A stretch of 64,000 bases of DNA from Allomuricauda sp. TY007 (GTDB lineage Bacteria > Bacteroidota > Bacteroidia > Flavobacteriales > Flavobacteriaceae): NCBI RefSeq assembly GCF_010468565.1, contig NZ_WUEG01000016.1, forward strand, positions 1-64,000, in the 5' to 3' direction. Made by a program: the position numbers and the translations under genes. Below, piece by piece: positions 28,500 through 36,726 of the stretch (its first letter is position 1; every line of letters starts with the position of its first letter). The notes under the pieces are model-generated. The model did no database searches, was not told where the DNA came from, and saw only the letters and a program-made list of their open reading frames with translations.

Positions 28500-29870
28500 A
28501 TGACACATAAAATGAACAAACTGAAACTAGGGGCCTTGGCATTGCTACTGTGTTGGGCATGTGCCGATGCCCCCAAAGATGATGCTCCGTGGATAGAATT
28601 GTCCGATGGAACGCTCAACGGATGGAACCAAAAGGGCGGAAAAGCCAATTATGAGATAAAAGGGGATGTCATTGTGGGGTCTACCGTCCATGATACCCCC
28701 AATTCCTTTTTGACCACGGATAAGATGTACGACGATTTTATCTTGGAGCTGGATTACAAAGTGGATTCCACCATGAATTCCGGAATCCAAATACGGAGCA
28801 ATAGCTTTCCCCATTATCAAAATGGAAGGGTGCACGGTTATCAGATTGAGATTGACCCATCGGACCGGGCGTGGAGTGCCGGAATCTACGATGAAGGACG
28901 AAGAGGTTGGCTCGTAACCTTGGAAGATAATCCTGAGGCACAAAAGGCCTTCAAACAAAATGATTGGAACCACTATCGCATCGAGGCCATCGGAGATACG
29001 ATTCAAACCTGGATCAACGGAGTGCCGGCTGTTCATTTGATTGATGACAAAACAGCAAGCGGCTTTATTGCGCTTCAGGTGCACAGCATTGGCAAAGATC
29101 AGAAGGCGGGCACGGAGATAGCCTGGAAAAATGTCAAAATATTAACGGACAGTCTTTCAAAATACAACAAAGAAATGCCCTTGGCCCAGGTCGTGACCAA
29201 AAATCAACTGACCATTGATGAGGAGAAAAACGGATGGCAGTTGTTATGGGACGGCGAGACCACTGTAGGTTGGCGCGGTGCACGCTTGGATGATTTTCCA
29301 GATAAAGGATGGGAAATCAAGGACGGTGTGTTGACCGTTTTGTCTTCAGGTGGCGAAGAATCTGCTGCAGGTGGCGATATTGTGACCACTGAGTTGTACG
29401 AGGATTTTGAACTCAAAGTCGATTTCAAATTAACGGAAGGCGCCAATAGTGGTATAAAATATTATGTGGACACGGATTTGAACAAGGGACCCGGCTCTTC
29501 AATTGGTTTGGAATATCAAATTTTGGACGATGAAAGGCATCCGGATGCAAAATTGGGAAACCATGAAGGTAGTCGTACCGTAGCTTCTTTGTACGATTTG
29601 ATTCAAGCGGATATCAACAAGCCCATCAACCCGATCGGGGAATGGAATACGGCCCATATTATTTCTAAGAACAACCATGTGGAGCATTGGCTCAATGGCA
29701 CAAAGGTTTTGGAGTACGAGCGAAAAAGCGATGCATATCGCAAACTGGTCTCCGAAAGCAAGTATGAGAAATGGCCCAATTTTGGGGAGGCCGATAGAGG
29801 TCACATATTGTTACAGGACCATGGAGATCGTGTAAGTTTTAAAAACATCAAGATAAAACCTATTAAATAA
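28500..29870 (+). CDS. Two-domain DUF1080 protein (3-keto-glycoside hydrolase/lyase family)
   Basis: The 456-residue exported protein has two concanavalin-like DUF1080 domains in tandem (about 28-222 and 238-456). Both carry the family features: a GW near the start, a SG(I/N)SGI-like strand (MNSGIQIRSNSF, ANSGIKYYVDTD) and a final FKNIKI/WKNVKI strand. Members of this family act on glycosides already oxidised at C3 and are usually paired with Gfo/Idh/MocA oxidoreductases, two of which follow directly. The signal ends in LLLCWAC (Cys 21), a non-standard lipobox, so lipid anchoring is probable. It lies 29 bp after dctM in the uronate operon. Confidence 0.85.
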   Translation: MTHKMNKLKLGALALLLCWACADAPKDDAPWIELSDGTLNGWNQKGGKANYEIKGDVIVGSTVHDTPNSFLTTDKMYDDFILELDYKVDSTMNSGIQIRSNSFPHYQNGRVHGYQIEIDPSDRAWSAGIYDEGRRGWLVTLEDNPEAQKAFKQNDWNHYRIEAIGDTIQTWINGVPAVHLIDDKTASGFIALQVHSIGKDQKAGTEIAWKNVKILTDSLSKYNKEMPLAQVVTKNQLTIDEEKNGWQLLWDGETTVGWRGARLDDFPDKGWEIKDGVLTVLSSGGEESAAGGDIVTTELYEDFELKVDFKLTEGANSGIKYYVDTDLNKGPGSSIGLEYQILDDERHPDAKLGNHEGSRTVASLYDLIQADINKPINPIGEWNTAHIISKNNHVEHWLNGTKVLEYERKSDAYRKLVSESKYEKWPNFGEADRGHILLQDHGDRVSFKNIKIKPIK

Positions 29871-29879
29871 CAGTAAACC

Positions 29880-31208
29880 ATGACTACAAGACGCGATTTC
29901 ATAAAAAAAACAACTACAGGTACCGCTGCAGTTACCTTGGGCGCTACAGTATTTCCTTCTTGGGCGAATGCCCGAATTCTGGGAGCCAACGATCATATCA
30001 ATTGTGCGGTAATAGGTGTAAGGAGCCGTGCCAAGGCACATGTATTGGCTATCCACCAAGATGTCAACGCCAAGATTTTATACAGTTGTGATGTAGACGA
30101 TACCATTCTGGAAGAGCACAATGCTTGGTGCCAAGAGCGCATAGGATATGTACCAAAGGTAGAAAAGGATTTTCGTAAGATTTTGGAGGATAAGGATGTG
30201 GATGCCATCTTTATTGCTACACCTGAACATTGGCATGCTCCCATGGCCATTATGGGCCTACAGGCAGGAAAACATGTTTATGTGGAGAAGCCCTGTAGCC
30301 ATAACCCTTATGAAAATGATTTGTTGGTTGCAGCTCAAAAGAAGTATGGAAAAAAAGTACAGATGGGCAACCAACAACGCTCGGCCAAAACTTCGATGTC
30401 AGCGGTGGAAGACATAAAAAAAGGTGTGATCGGAGACGTTTTTAAAGGGGAAGCCTACTATTCCAATAACCGTGGTTCCATTGGACACGGAAAGGTGATT
30501 GAAGTACCCCAGACCTTAAACTGGGATATGTGGCAAGGGCCGGCGCCTCGTGAAAATTATCGGGATAACATCCACCCCTATAACTGGCATTGGTTTCGGA
30601 ATTGGGGCACGGGAGAAATCCACAACAACGGTACCCACGAGATTGATATTTGCCGTTGGGCACTGGGCGTGGACCTACCAGAAACAGTAACAGCGTTTGG
30701 GGGAAAGTACACTTATGATGATGACTGGGAATTCCCCGACAACCAACAAGTGACCTATACATTCCCAGGGGATAAATTTATTACATGGACTTCCCACAGC
30801 CGTGGTATAATGAAGCCAGAGCGACCTGGACGGGGAATCACTATTTATGGAAGCAAAGGGGTAATCGAGCTGAGTCGAAATTTTTACAAGTTATACGATC
30901 TTGGAGGTAATCCGATCAAAATTGAATTTGAGAAAGAACTCAGTGCCACCACCAATACCCAGGGCATCGGTGGACTGGATGTGGATCATGTGTCCAACTT
31001 TTTCAATGCTATCCGGAAAGATAATTCCCTAAATTCCGATATAAGGGATGCTAGCGTTTCCACCATGCTCTGCCACTTGGGAAATATGGCCCACGACGCC
31101 GGGCATACCATCGAAATAAACACCCAAACAGGCAAGGTCTTGAACAGTGAGAAAGCCATGCAAAGCTGGAAAAGGGAGTACGAAAAAGGCTGGGAACCTA
31201 AACTTTAA
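29880..31208 (+). CDS. Tat-exported Gfo/Idh/MocA oxidoreductase (1)
   Basis: This NAD(P)-dependent sugar oxidoreductase has 442 residues and a twin-arginine signal, TRRDFIKK, with cleavage likely near ANA (29-31). It should therefore fold with its cofactor and be exported to the periplasm. The Rossmann strand is INCAVIGVRSRA (40-51), a loose version of GxGxxG. The family signature EKP is at 136-138, and the catalytic-region His/Asp pair is in GTHEIDICRW (His 253, Asp 256). It probably oxidises a hydroxyl of a sugar or glycoside, with the neighbouring DUF1080 protein acting on the keto product. Confidence 0.88.
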   Translation: MTTRRDFIKKTTTGTAAVTLGATVFPSWANARILGANDHINCAVIGVRSRAKAHVLAIHQDVNAKILYSCDVDDTILEEHNAWCQERIGYVPKVEKDFRKILEDKDVDAIFIATPEHWHAPMAIMGLQAGKHVYVEKPCSHNPYENDLLVAAQKKYGKKVQMGNQQRSAKTSMSAVEDIKKGVIGDVFKGEAYYSNNRGSIGHGKVIEVPQTLNWDMWQGPAPRENYRDNIHPYNWHWFRNWGTGEIHNNGTHEIDICRWALGVDLPETVTAFGGKYTYDDDWEFPDNQQVTYTFPGDKFITWTSHSRGIMKPERPGRGITIYGSKGVIELSRNFYKLYDLGGNPIKIEFEKELSATTNTQGIGGLDVDHVSNFFNAIRKDNSLNSDIRDASVSTMLCHLGNMAHDAGHTIEINTQTGKVLNSEKAMQSWKREYEKGWEPKL

Positions 31209-31213
31209 GTAGT

Positions 31214-32389
31214 ATGAAGCGACGAGATTTTGTGATAAAAAGTAGTTTGGCCGGTTCTGCCGCCTTGTATGCCCCAACGGTGCTTGGGTATGGTCCCTCC
31301 AGGGCGAACGAAACCATCAATATTGGGGTCATTGGAACAGGGGACCGAGGCGGTGGACTTATCCCTTTCATCAACCAGATTCCCAATTTTCGGGTGGTTG
31401 CCTGTTGTGACATCATCCCCTTCAGACTTAGGTCGGGACTTTCAAAAGTAGAAGGGAAGGCGAAAGGCTATTCCGATTATAAAAAAATGTTGGAGGACAA
31501 GGATGTGGATGCCGTTTTGGTAGCGACGCCTTTCAGTACACATTCCCAAATCGTTATTGATGCCTTACGGGCAGGAAAGCATGTGTATGGGGAAAAGACC
31601 ATGGCAAAAGGATACGAAGGGATTGAGGAATTGGTCTCAGCGGTCGATGCGTCCAATGGTATATTCCAAGCAGGGCACCAATACCATAGCTCCCGTTTAT
31701 ATTCGCATGTTGTGGAGGAGATCAAACAAGGGAAAATAGGCAAGATAACAGCTTTTGAGTGCCAATGGAACCGAAATGGCAATTGGCGGCGTCCTGTACC
31801 TGACCCAAAATGGGAGCGCATGATCAACTGGCGAATGTACCGGGAATATTCTGGTGGGCTTTTGGCCGAACTTTGTTCGCACCAGTTGGATTTTGCCAAC
31901 TGGGTAATGGGTGCCATGCCCGAAAAGGTGATGGGAGTTGGTGGTATCGATTACTGGAAAGACGGTAGGGAAACTTATGACAACATCCATCTTATCTATG
32001 GCTACCCTGAAGGGGTACGGGCATCATTTACCTGCCTTACCAGTAATGCCATGGGCGATTACAAGGTCAAGGTAATGGGGGATAAGGGGACCTATATTTT
32101 GGATTATGTCAATGCTTGGTACTATCCCGAGGGAAGCTACGAAAAAGAGATTGGAGAGGTCGATGGTGTTTCAGGAGCCACCCTAAACTGGGACAAAGGC
32201 AAGGGCATACCTCTAAATTTTGATCATGAGGACCCTAGTAAGCAAGCCTTGATTGATTTTAGGGACAACATCATAAACAATACGTTGCCTGTTTCCAATG
32301 CTAAAACAGGTGCCATGGCCGCAACTTGCGTACAAATGGGATTGGATGCCATGTATGATGATAAGATTGTGGTCAATATACGGATTTGA
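31214..32389 (+). CDS. Tat-exported Gfo/Idh/MocA oxidoreductase (2)
   Basis: This is a second family member of 391 residues, only 5 bp after the first. The twin-arginine signal is KRRDFVIK, with cleavage likely around residues 25-31. Cofactor loop VIGTGDRGGG is at 39-48. The usual EKP is EKT here (127-129). The catalytic-region pair is SHQLD (His 223, Asp 226). The two oxidoreductases are clearly not recent duplicates and may act on different positions or in opposite directions. Last gene of the uronate operon; the next gene is convergent. Confidence 0.87.
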   Translation: MKRRDFVIKSSLAGSAALYAPTVLGYGPSRANETINIGVIGTGDRGGGLIPFINQIPNFRVVACCDIIPFRLRSGLSKVEGKAKGYSDYKKMLEDKDVDAVLVATPFSTHSQIVIDALRAGKHVYGEKTMAKGYEGIEELVSAVDASNGIFQAGHQYHSSRLYSHVVEEIKQGKIGKITAFECQWNRNGNWRRPVPDPKWERMINWRMYREYSGGLLAELCSHQLDFANWVMGAMPEKVMGVGGIDYWKDGRETYDNIHLIYGYPEGVRASFTCLTSNAMGDYKVKVMGDKGTYILDYVNAWYYPEGSYEKEIGEVDGVSGATLNWDKGKGIPLNFDHEDPSKQALIDFRDNIINNTLPVSNAKTGAMAATCVQMGLDAMYDDKIVVNIRI

Positions 32390-32402
32390 TCTTACTCTTT
32401 GC

Positions 32403-33008
32403 TCACTTAACCATTTCGTGTTCAGGGCAGTCCAATCGTATTTGAGATTCGGCGAGTTTTGTTTTCAGTAAATTACAATAATGATTTCCATTTTCGCCAT
32501 TGTAAAAGGAGCAGGTAAAACACATCCGTTGAATGGTAATGACACCGGACTTGTTTAGGTCATAAATCAATTTCAGCAACCCGTTGAGCATTGTTGTTTT
32601 CTGTTCTTGTGTCAATTTTTCAATCGGTTGTTGGATGGAAGAAGCAAAGAACGATGCTTTTTTGGCAATATTTTTTCCTTCGGCCGTAAGGGAAAGGGAA
32701 TAGCTTCTTGTGTCGGCGGGGTCTGTTTCTTTGGTAACCAATGCTTTGGAGAGTAAAACCCTGACACTGTCACTAATGGTGGCCTTTGTCATATTAAACT
32801 CGTTTGCCAAATATCCCACTTTACATTTTTCCAAGGAATGGAAAGAGATGAATATCAAAATTTGAATTTGTATCGGGCTTAATGAGCTTACTTTGCTTTC
32901 GTTCCAAAGCAATACCCTGAATGCTTCCGAAATACGTTCCAAAGCAACCACGATCCGGCTCTCTATTTTTTGGTTTTGTTCGTTTAAATTGAATGATGGA
33001 TATTTCAT
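32403..33008 (-). CDS. MarR-like regulator with a C-terminal Cys4 motif
   Basis: The 201-residue protein has a winged helix (about 40-115; VGYLANEFNMTKATISDSVR is the recognition region) and an extra C-terminal tail with four cysteines, Cys 163, 166, 178 and 194, in a C-x2-C-x11-C-x15-C pattern ending DCPEHE. The tail could bind zinc or an iron-sulphur cluster, making it a redox or metal sensor. The start MKYPSFN at 33008 is chosen because it begins 4 bp after the stop of the upstream gene; the longer frame would overlap it. It is the last gene of a minus-strand set with DUF2024 and a GGCT-like protein. Confidence 0.8.
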   Translation of the reverse strand: MKYPSFNLNEQNQKIESRIVVALERISEAFRVLLWNESKVSSLSPIQIQILIFISFHSLEKCKVGYLANEFNMTKATISDSVRVLLSKALVTKETDPADTRSYSLSLTAEGKNIAKKASFFASSIQQPIEKLTQEQKTTMLNGLLKLIYDLNKSGVITIQRMCFTCSFYNGENGNHYCNLLKTKLAESQIRLDCPEHEMVK

Positions 33009-33012
33009 AGTG

Positions 33013-33360
33013 TTATATTTTCGCCACATAGACCCAGGCCTTTTTTTCTGATTCAAAAGTTTCGAGTATTCTATGGTATTCACTTACTTCATACTTGTCG
33101 GTTTCGGCAAGTTCGGTATTCGTAATTTCAAATAAAGTTCCTTCTATAGAATCATTTTCATTGGCAGATTTAACGGCAATTGGGTGATAATCTAGCTGAC
33201 TTTTAGCAAGGACTGTTGGATCTGTAATTTGTGTTTTTTCAACTGTATACCCAATCAATCTATCTCGCTCTCCTTTTAAGGTTCGACCGTAATTTTCAAT
33301 CTGTACCTTCTTTAACTGTAAGGTGCCGTAAGAGAATAATAAATGTGTGCCCTCTTTCAT
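33013..33360 (-). CDS. Gamma-glutamylcyclotransferase-fold protein (GGCT/AIG2-like)
   Basis: This small 115-residue protein opens with FSYGTLQ, the substrate-binding signature of the GGCT/AIG2 fold. It also has a central EGTLFEIT and an acidic ELAETDKYE (about 83-91) holding the candidate catalytic Glu. Relatives release 5-oxoproline from gamma-glutamyl compounds, though many small bacterial members have no tested activity. Its ATG overlaps the stop of the DUF2024 gene by 4 bp, so the two are translationally coupled. Confidence 0.82.
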   Translation of the reverse strand: MKEGTHLLFSYGTLQLKKVQIENYGRTLKGERDRLIGYTVEKTQITDPTVLAKSQLDYHPIAVKSANENDSIEGTLFEITNTELAETDKYEVSEYHRILETFESEKKAWVYVAKI

Positions 33361-33620
33361 TTACAATTTTCCATTTCAACGATTATGTACCCTTTTTGCT
33401 TAATCTCCGATTCCCATTGGGTCTGTACTGTTTCCATGTGGCAGAATCTACATTCTTTTGATGTTAAAGCTTGTCCTTCTTGCGCTTTGGTTTTTAAATA
33501 TTCTTTACCATAACTATAGATTAAGGCTGTATCTCTAATTTCTTCAGGAGCAATAATATCAAAGTGCATTACGCTACCGTCTTTTTTGGTTACATAGGTG
33601 TCCCAAACTGCTACTTTCAT
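33357..33620 (-). CDS. DUF2024 family protein
   Basis: These 87 residues begin MKVAVWDTYVTKKDG and contain SKECRFCHMETV, matching the DUF2024 family of small proteins with no known function. A C-x2-C pair is present (CRFC). The ATG at 33620 is chosen; the longer frame from 33683 adds a tail not seen in the family. Overlap with the GGCT-like gene by 4 bp argues for a shared transcript and perhaps a shared process. Confidence 0.78.
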   Translation of the reverse strand: MKVAVWDTYVTKKDGSVMHFDIIAPEEIRDTALIYSYGKEYLKTKAQEGQALTSKECRFCHMETVQTQWESEIKQKGYIIVEMENCK

Positions 33621-33688
33621 TTTAGTTTTGTTTTGATAAAAGGAAAGCCCCGTAAAGATAGGAATCCTTACTTTACAGGGCAAAAATA

Positions 33689-34408
33689 TTACTTGACTTT
33701 ATAGGGGAGAGACAGGTCGCCACTTGCCACGGAATATAGCTTGTAAACGCCGAGCATTGGTAAATTTTCATTACTTGTGTTTACCTGCATAAATGCGGTT
33801 ACTCCATCATAATTGAAATCCGTTTTGTTGTTCACTCGGTAATCGGGAACTACAACTTTTATGGTGTTGCTTTTAGTGGTAACAGGGTACCCAGGTGAAT
33901 CCATATACATGGGCATTCCTGGATTTGTTGGTGGTAATACTACTGTTTTATCCGCTTTTTTAAATTGTTTTACCGAGAGACCACCGGCTACTCGCTTATC
34001 TTCATGAAGTATTACCCAATGTGGATGCCAAACAACACCATCGTTGTTGTATACTTGATCATTGTTCTCGTCCCATAATGGTGTGTCGTCAAAATCGGGA
34101 TGAGATGTTAGGGCAAGTGCCACAATTCCATCTGTTTGATTAAATCCTACGTCGGTTGGATTTAAATTGGTCGGGAATACATACCCTAAAACTGGTGCGC
34201 CATCAAGCTGTCCAGCTTTTGTCGGTGTTGTATTTCCTGCGGTTCCATGTACACTTATTTCCCAAACCACAATTCCGAGATCCGGTTCGTGCTTGACGCT
34301 TACCTCATGGATCTTGAAGTCATTGTTATTGTAGTCGTTTGCTTGTGCACAAGTTTTATTGGTGCTTAAAAGTAATGTTATTGAAGATATAAATAGTATT
34401 GTTTTCAT
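33689..34408 (-). CDS. Secreted protein of unknown function
   Basis: This 239-residue protein has a signal peptide (about 1-22, ending KTCAQA) and a beta-rich mature part with GIVVWEISVHGTAG near 46 and VVWHPHWVILHEDKRVAG near 130. There are no cysteines in the mature region. I do not recognise the family. It lies 68 bp upstream of DUF2024 and about 68 bp downstream of the CxxC thioredoxin-fold gene on the same strand. The His/Trp-rich patch near 130 might bind a metal or ligand. Confidence 0.7.
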   Translation of the reverse strand: MKTILFISSITLLLSTNKTCAQANDYNNNDFKIHEVSVKHEPDLGIVVWEISVHGTAGNTTPTKAGQLDGAPVLGYVFPTNLNPTDVGFNQTDGIVALALTSHPDFDDTPLWDENNDQVYNNDGVVWHPHWVILHEDKRVAGGLSVKQFKKADKTVVLPPTNPGMPMYMDSPGYPVTTKSNTIKVVVPDYRVNNKTDFNYDGVTAFMQVNTSNENLPMLGVYKLYSVASGDLSLPYKVK

Positions 34409-34476
34409 TGTGGGTTGTTTTTAGAAGTTAGGATCCCGTTTTTAAATTAGGAATCCTAACTATGTAGTTAAAAAAA

Positions 34477-34710
34477 TTATCCTTTCACATCTGCCATGGA
34501 GGCACCAAAATTGATATGCAATACATTTCCATTTGGTGTTAGCAAAGCTGGAACAGAGTTTACTCCTGCTTTTTCTGCTTCTGTGATTCGGTCGCGGTCT
34601 TGGCCAATGTGAACGAGTTCAACATTTTCCGCGCCAATTAGATTTACTATTTCGTGCTCTGCACTTACACATACAGAACATCCGGCGTGATAAAAAATTG
34701 ATTTTTTCAT
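34477..34710 (-). CDS. Small thioredoxin-fold protein (glutaredoxin-like)
   Basis: These 77 residues have an N-terminal CxxC, IFYHAGCSVC (Cys 11 and 14), and the cis-proline loop NSVPALLTPNG near 52, the two marks of a thioredoxin/glutaredoxin fold. There is no signal peptide, so it should be cytosolic. It could reduce disulphides or mixed thiols. Start at 34710 (MKKSIFYH) is chosen because the beta strand begins there. It is the first gene of the minus-strand block that also holds a GGCT-like gene and a Cys4 regulator. Confidence 0.75.
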   Translation of the reverse strand: MKKSIFYHAGCSVCVSAEHEIVNLIGAENVELVHIGQDRDRITEAEKAGVNSVPALLTPNGNVLHINFGASMADVKG

Positions 34711-35096
34711 TTGATTAAGGTTTAAATTGTGTTTTGGCACTATTGCCGATACAAATATAGTAAGGAATCCTAATTAAATAAATTGTTTCAAGAATTTATT
34801 TTTGGTTGCGTATACAATTACCGATACTAACCACTTTTCGTGTTAAAGTCTATAGGAGTGTACGGGTTTTCCAAGAAGTATACGATGTTTGGACATAAAC
34901 CGATTCATGAGGAACACAATTGGTCAGAAACGTGGAAAAAGTTTCTAAAGCACCATTCTTGGTAAACTAAAAGACGGGCAGATTTGTTAAGCCTAAAACA
35001 TCTTTTCACCAAATTGAAAAACATGGTCTGCGACATACAGAAAGCTGTTGTAATTGGTATTTTTGGGAACCAAACAAAAAACTAACTAATTTTTAC
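34711..35096. other. 386-bp gap with a short unsupported frame
   Basis: This is the divergent promoter region of the thioredoxin-like gene and the Crp/Fnr gene. It contains a short open frame on the plus strand, 34840-34965 (GTG start; ATG at 34885), ending in KFLKHHSW. It is rich in Trp, His and Lys, with no recognised family, and may be a remnant. No clear operator or promoter consensus is seen. Confidence 0.4.
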
Positions 35097-35693
35097 ATGT
35101 TGCCCAAAAAGAATACAGAGAAAAATCTATTTATCATTTTATTTCTCAACTCAATCTATCCCTTAAGCCCCAGTTTAAAAAATTATCTTGTTCAGCATCT
35201 AAAAAGTTGTTCCTTCGAAAAAAACGAACTTATTAGCAAGGCCGGGGAGGTTTGCAACCGTCTTTATCTTATTAAAAAGGGAATGGTAAGAGGGTATTTT
35301 GTAAGTGATTCTTCAGAAATAACAACATGGATAGATACCGAAAATGAAGTTTTCACTTCAATAACGGGCTTTTTTAGAAATCAAAAGAGCGAAGAATATA
35401 TTGAAAGTCTGGAAAAGACCCATTGCGATTATTTGGAATATGAGGACTACAAATACTGTTTGAACCATTTCCCCGAAATGCGACACATTAACCGTATATT
35501 GCTCGAAGAATATTACATTTTGGCCGAACACAGGGTTTATTTGGCAAGAATTCCGAATGCCCGAAAGCGGTTGGCCTTTTTTATGCAATATATGAAGCCC
35601 CAGATTGTGGAACGAATTCCTCGAAAGCATTTGGCATCTTATCTCGCCATAAGGCCGGAGACGTTATCCAGACTTATGAAAGAAATAAATTAA
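35097..35693 (+). CDS. Crp/Fnr-family transcriptional regulator
   Basis: This 198-residue protein has a cyclic-nucleotide-binding-like beta barrel (about 20-140; ISKAGEVCNRLYLIKKGMVRG is the core). The C-terminal winged helix is short and ends IPRKHLASYLAIRPETLSRL. The residues that bind cAMP and the Fnr cysteines are not evident, so the signal is unknown. Proteins of this type are abundant in Bacteroidota. It is monocistronic, between a gap with no gene and the surface-adhesin locus. Confidence 0.85.
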   Translation: MLPKKNTEKNLFIILFLNSIYPLSPSLKNYLVQHLKSCSFEKNELISKAGEVCNRLYLIKKGMVRGYFVSDSSEITTWIDTENEVFTSITGFFRNQKSEEYIESLEKTHCDYLEYEDYKYCLNHFPEMRHINRILLEEYYILAEHRVYLARIPNARKRLAFFMQYMKPQIVERIPRKHLASYLAIRPETLSRLMKEIN

Positions 35694-36158
35694 ACCTTAC
35701 TCCCGGCTTCCAACCCACCAACCACTTCTTGAAGGAAATATATAAAGGAATGTATTTCCCAATCTCTATATGTTACATTTTTCTGTTATTATCCTGCACT
35801 TTTTGTGAGAAAACGACCTCAAATTGATATATGTCAATTTCGTGAACGATTTATTAGAATAATAAATATATCCATGCCGTTTCCTCTGTGACAAACAAGA
35901 AAAATTGTACTTGTTCGGATTTCATTTGTAAGAAAAAAATGAAAAATCCTTTCAAAAACCAAAAGTAGTTCCCAAGTAATATGACATAAAAATACATTCC
36001 CAAAAACCAAAAGAAATTTCGCAAAAACTTATCGGTAACCTGATTTAGCAGTGCTAAATACATGGCGTACGAAAAAAAGCCGCAAACAAGCGGCCAAAAC
36101 CCTCTATGCCTTTTCCGAACGAAAAATCAATCTATTAAAACCTAAACTGAATTTACAA
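35694..36158. other. AT-rich gap before the adhesin locus
   Basis: No gene is supported. A 13-bp direct repeat, CAAAAACCAAAAG, occurs at 35953-35965 and 36001-36013, 48 bp apart. A GTG-started extension of the DUF4347 frame (from 36051) lacks protein-like character. The gap probably holds the promoter and leader of the adhesin operon, but no -33/-7 match was found. Confidence 0.4.
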
Positions 36159-36692
36159 ATGAAAAACTTTTTTAGCCGAAAAACATCGTTGAGCTTCATG
36201 CTCTTTTTTTCTATGGCCATAGGTATCTCCATGGCCCAAACGGATGATGTCGTAATTATGGATTCCAGTTTCCCGAATAGCGGTGGACTCATTGCATCAT
36301 TGCCGATAAATGTTGGGCTGGTTGAAGCAAATACAACCGCTACTCTGTCACAGACATTGAAACAGGCATTGACCAAAAACCCTGATGTGAAGAGTATTCA
36401 CCTGTTTGTGCCAACTGGCGAGAAATCCTTTACCCTAGGCGGCCAAATTTACACTGCCGACACCCTACAACAATTAAGTTCTGAGGTGTTCCAAGCCAAC
36501 AGCGATGTTACCCTATTTGTGTATTCCTGCTCTCTGGCAAAAAACAACGATGGCAAAGCATTGTTGGAAACCATGGCCTCCAATACCGGGTTCAATGTTG
36601 CCTCGTCTGCAACATGCGATAATCTGAATGAAGCAATTGTCTTTGACTTTTCCATAAGGCCATTGACCATAACCAGCAACCTTTTTGAATAA
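36159..36692 (+). CDS. Stand-alone DUF4347 domain protein, exported
   Basis: This 177-residue protein has a signal peptide (about 1-27, ending SMAQT) and then one DUF4347-like domain: VVIMDSSFPNSGGLIASL near 30, IHLFVPTG near 85 and VTLFVYSCSLAKNNDGKALLE near 125-145. DUF4347 is usually the N-terminal domain of very large surface adhesins. Here it is a separate short protein, 34 bp upstream of a giant T9SS adhesin. The start at 36159 is chosen for the signal peptide. It is probably co-transcribed with and works beside the adhesin. Confidence 0.75.
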   Translation: MKNFFSRKTSLSFMLFFSMAIGISMAQTDDVVIMDSSFPNSGGLIASLPINVGLVEANTTATLSQTLKQALTKNPDVKSIHLFVPTGEKSFTLGGQIYTADTLQQLSSEVFQANSDVTLFVYSCSLAKNNDGKALLETMASNTGFNVASSATCDNLNEAIVFDFSIRPLTITSNLFE

Positions 36693-36726
36693 ACATTTCA
36701 ATATCCAAATACAAATTCAACCAAAA

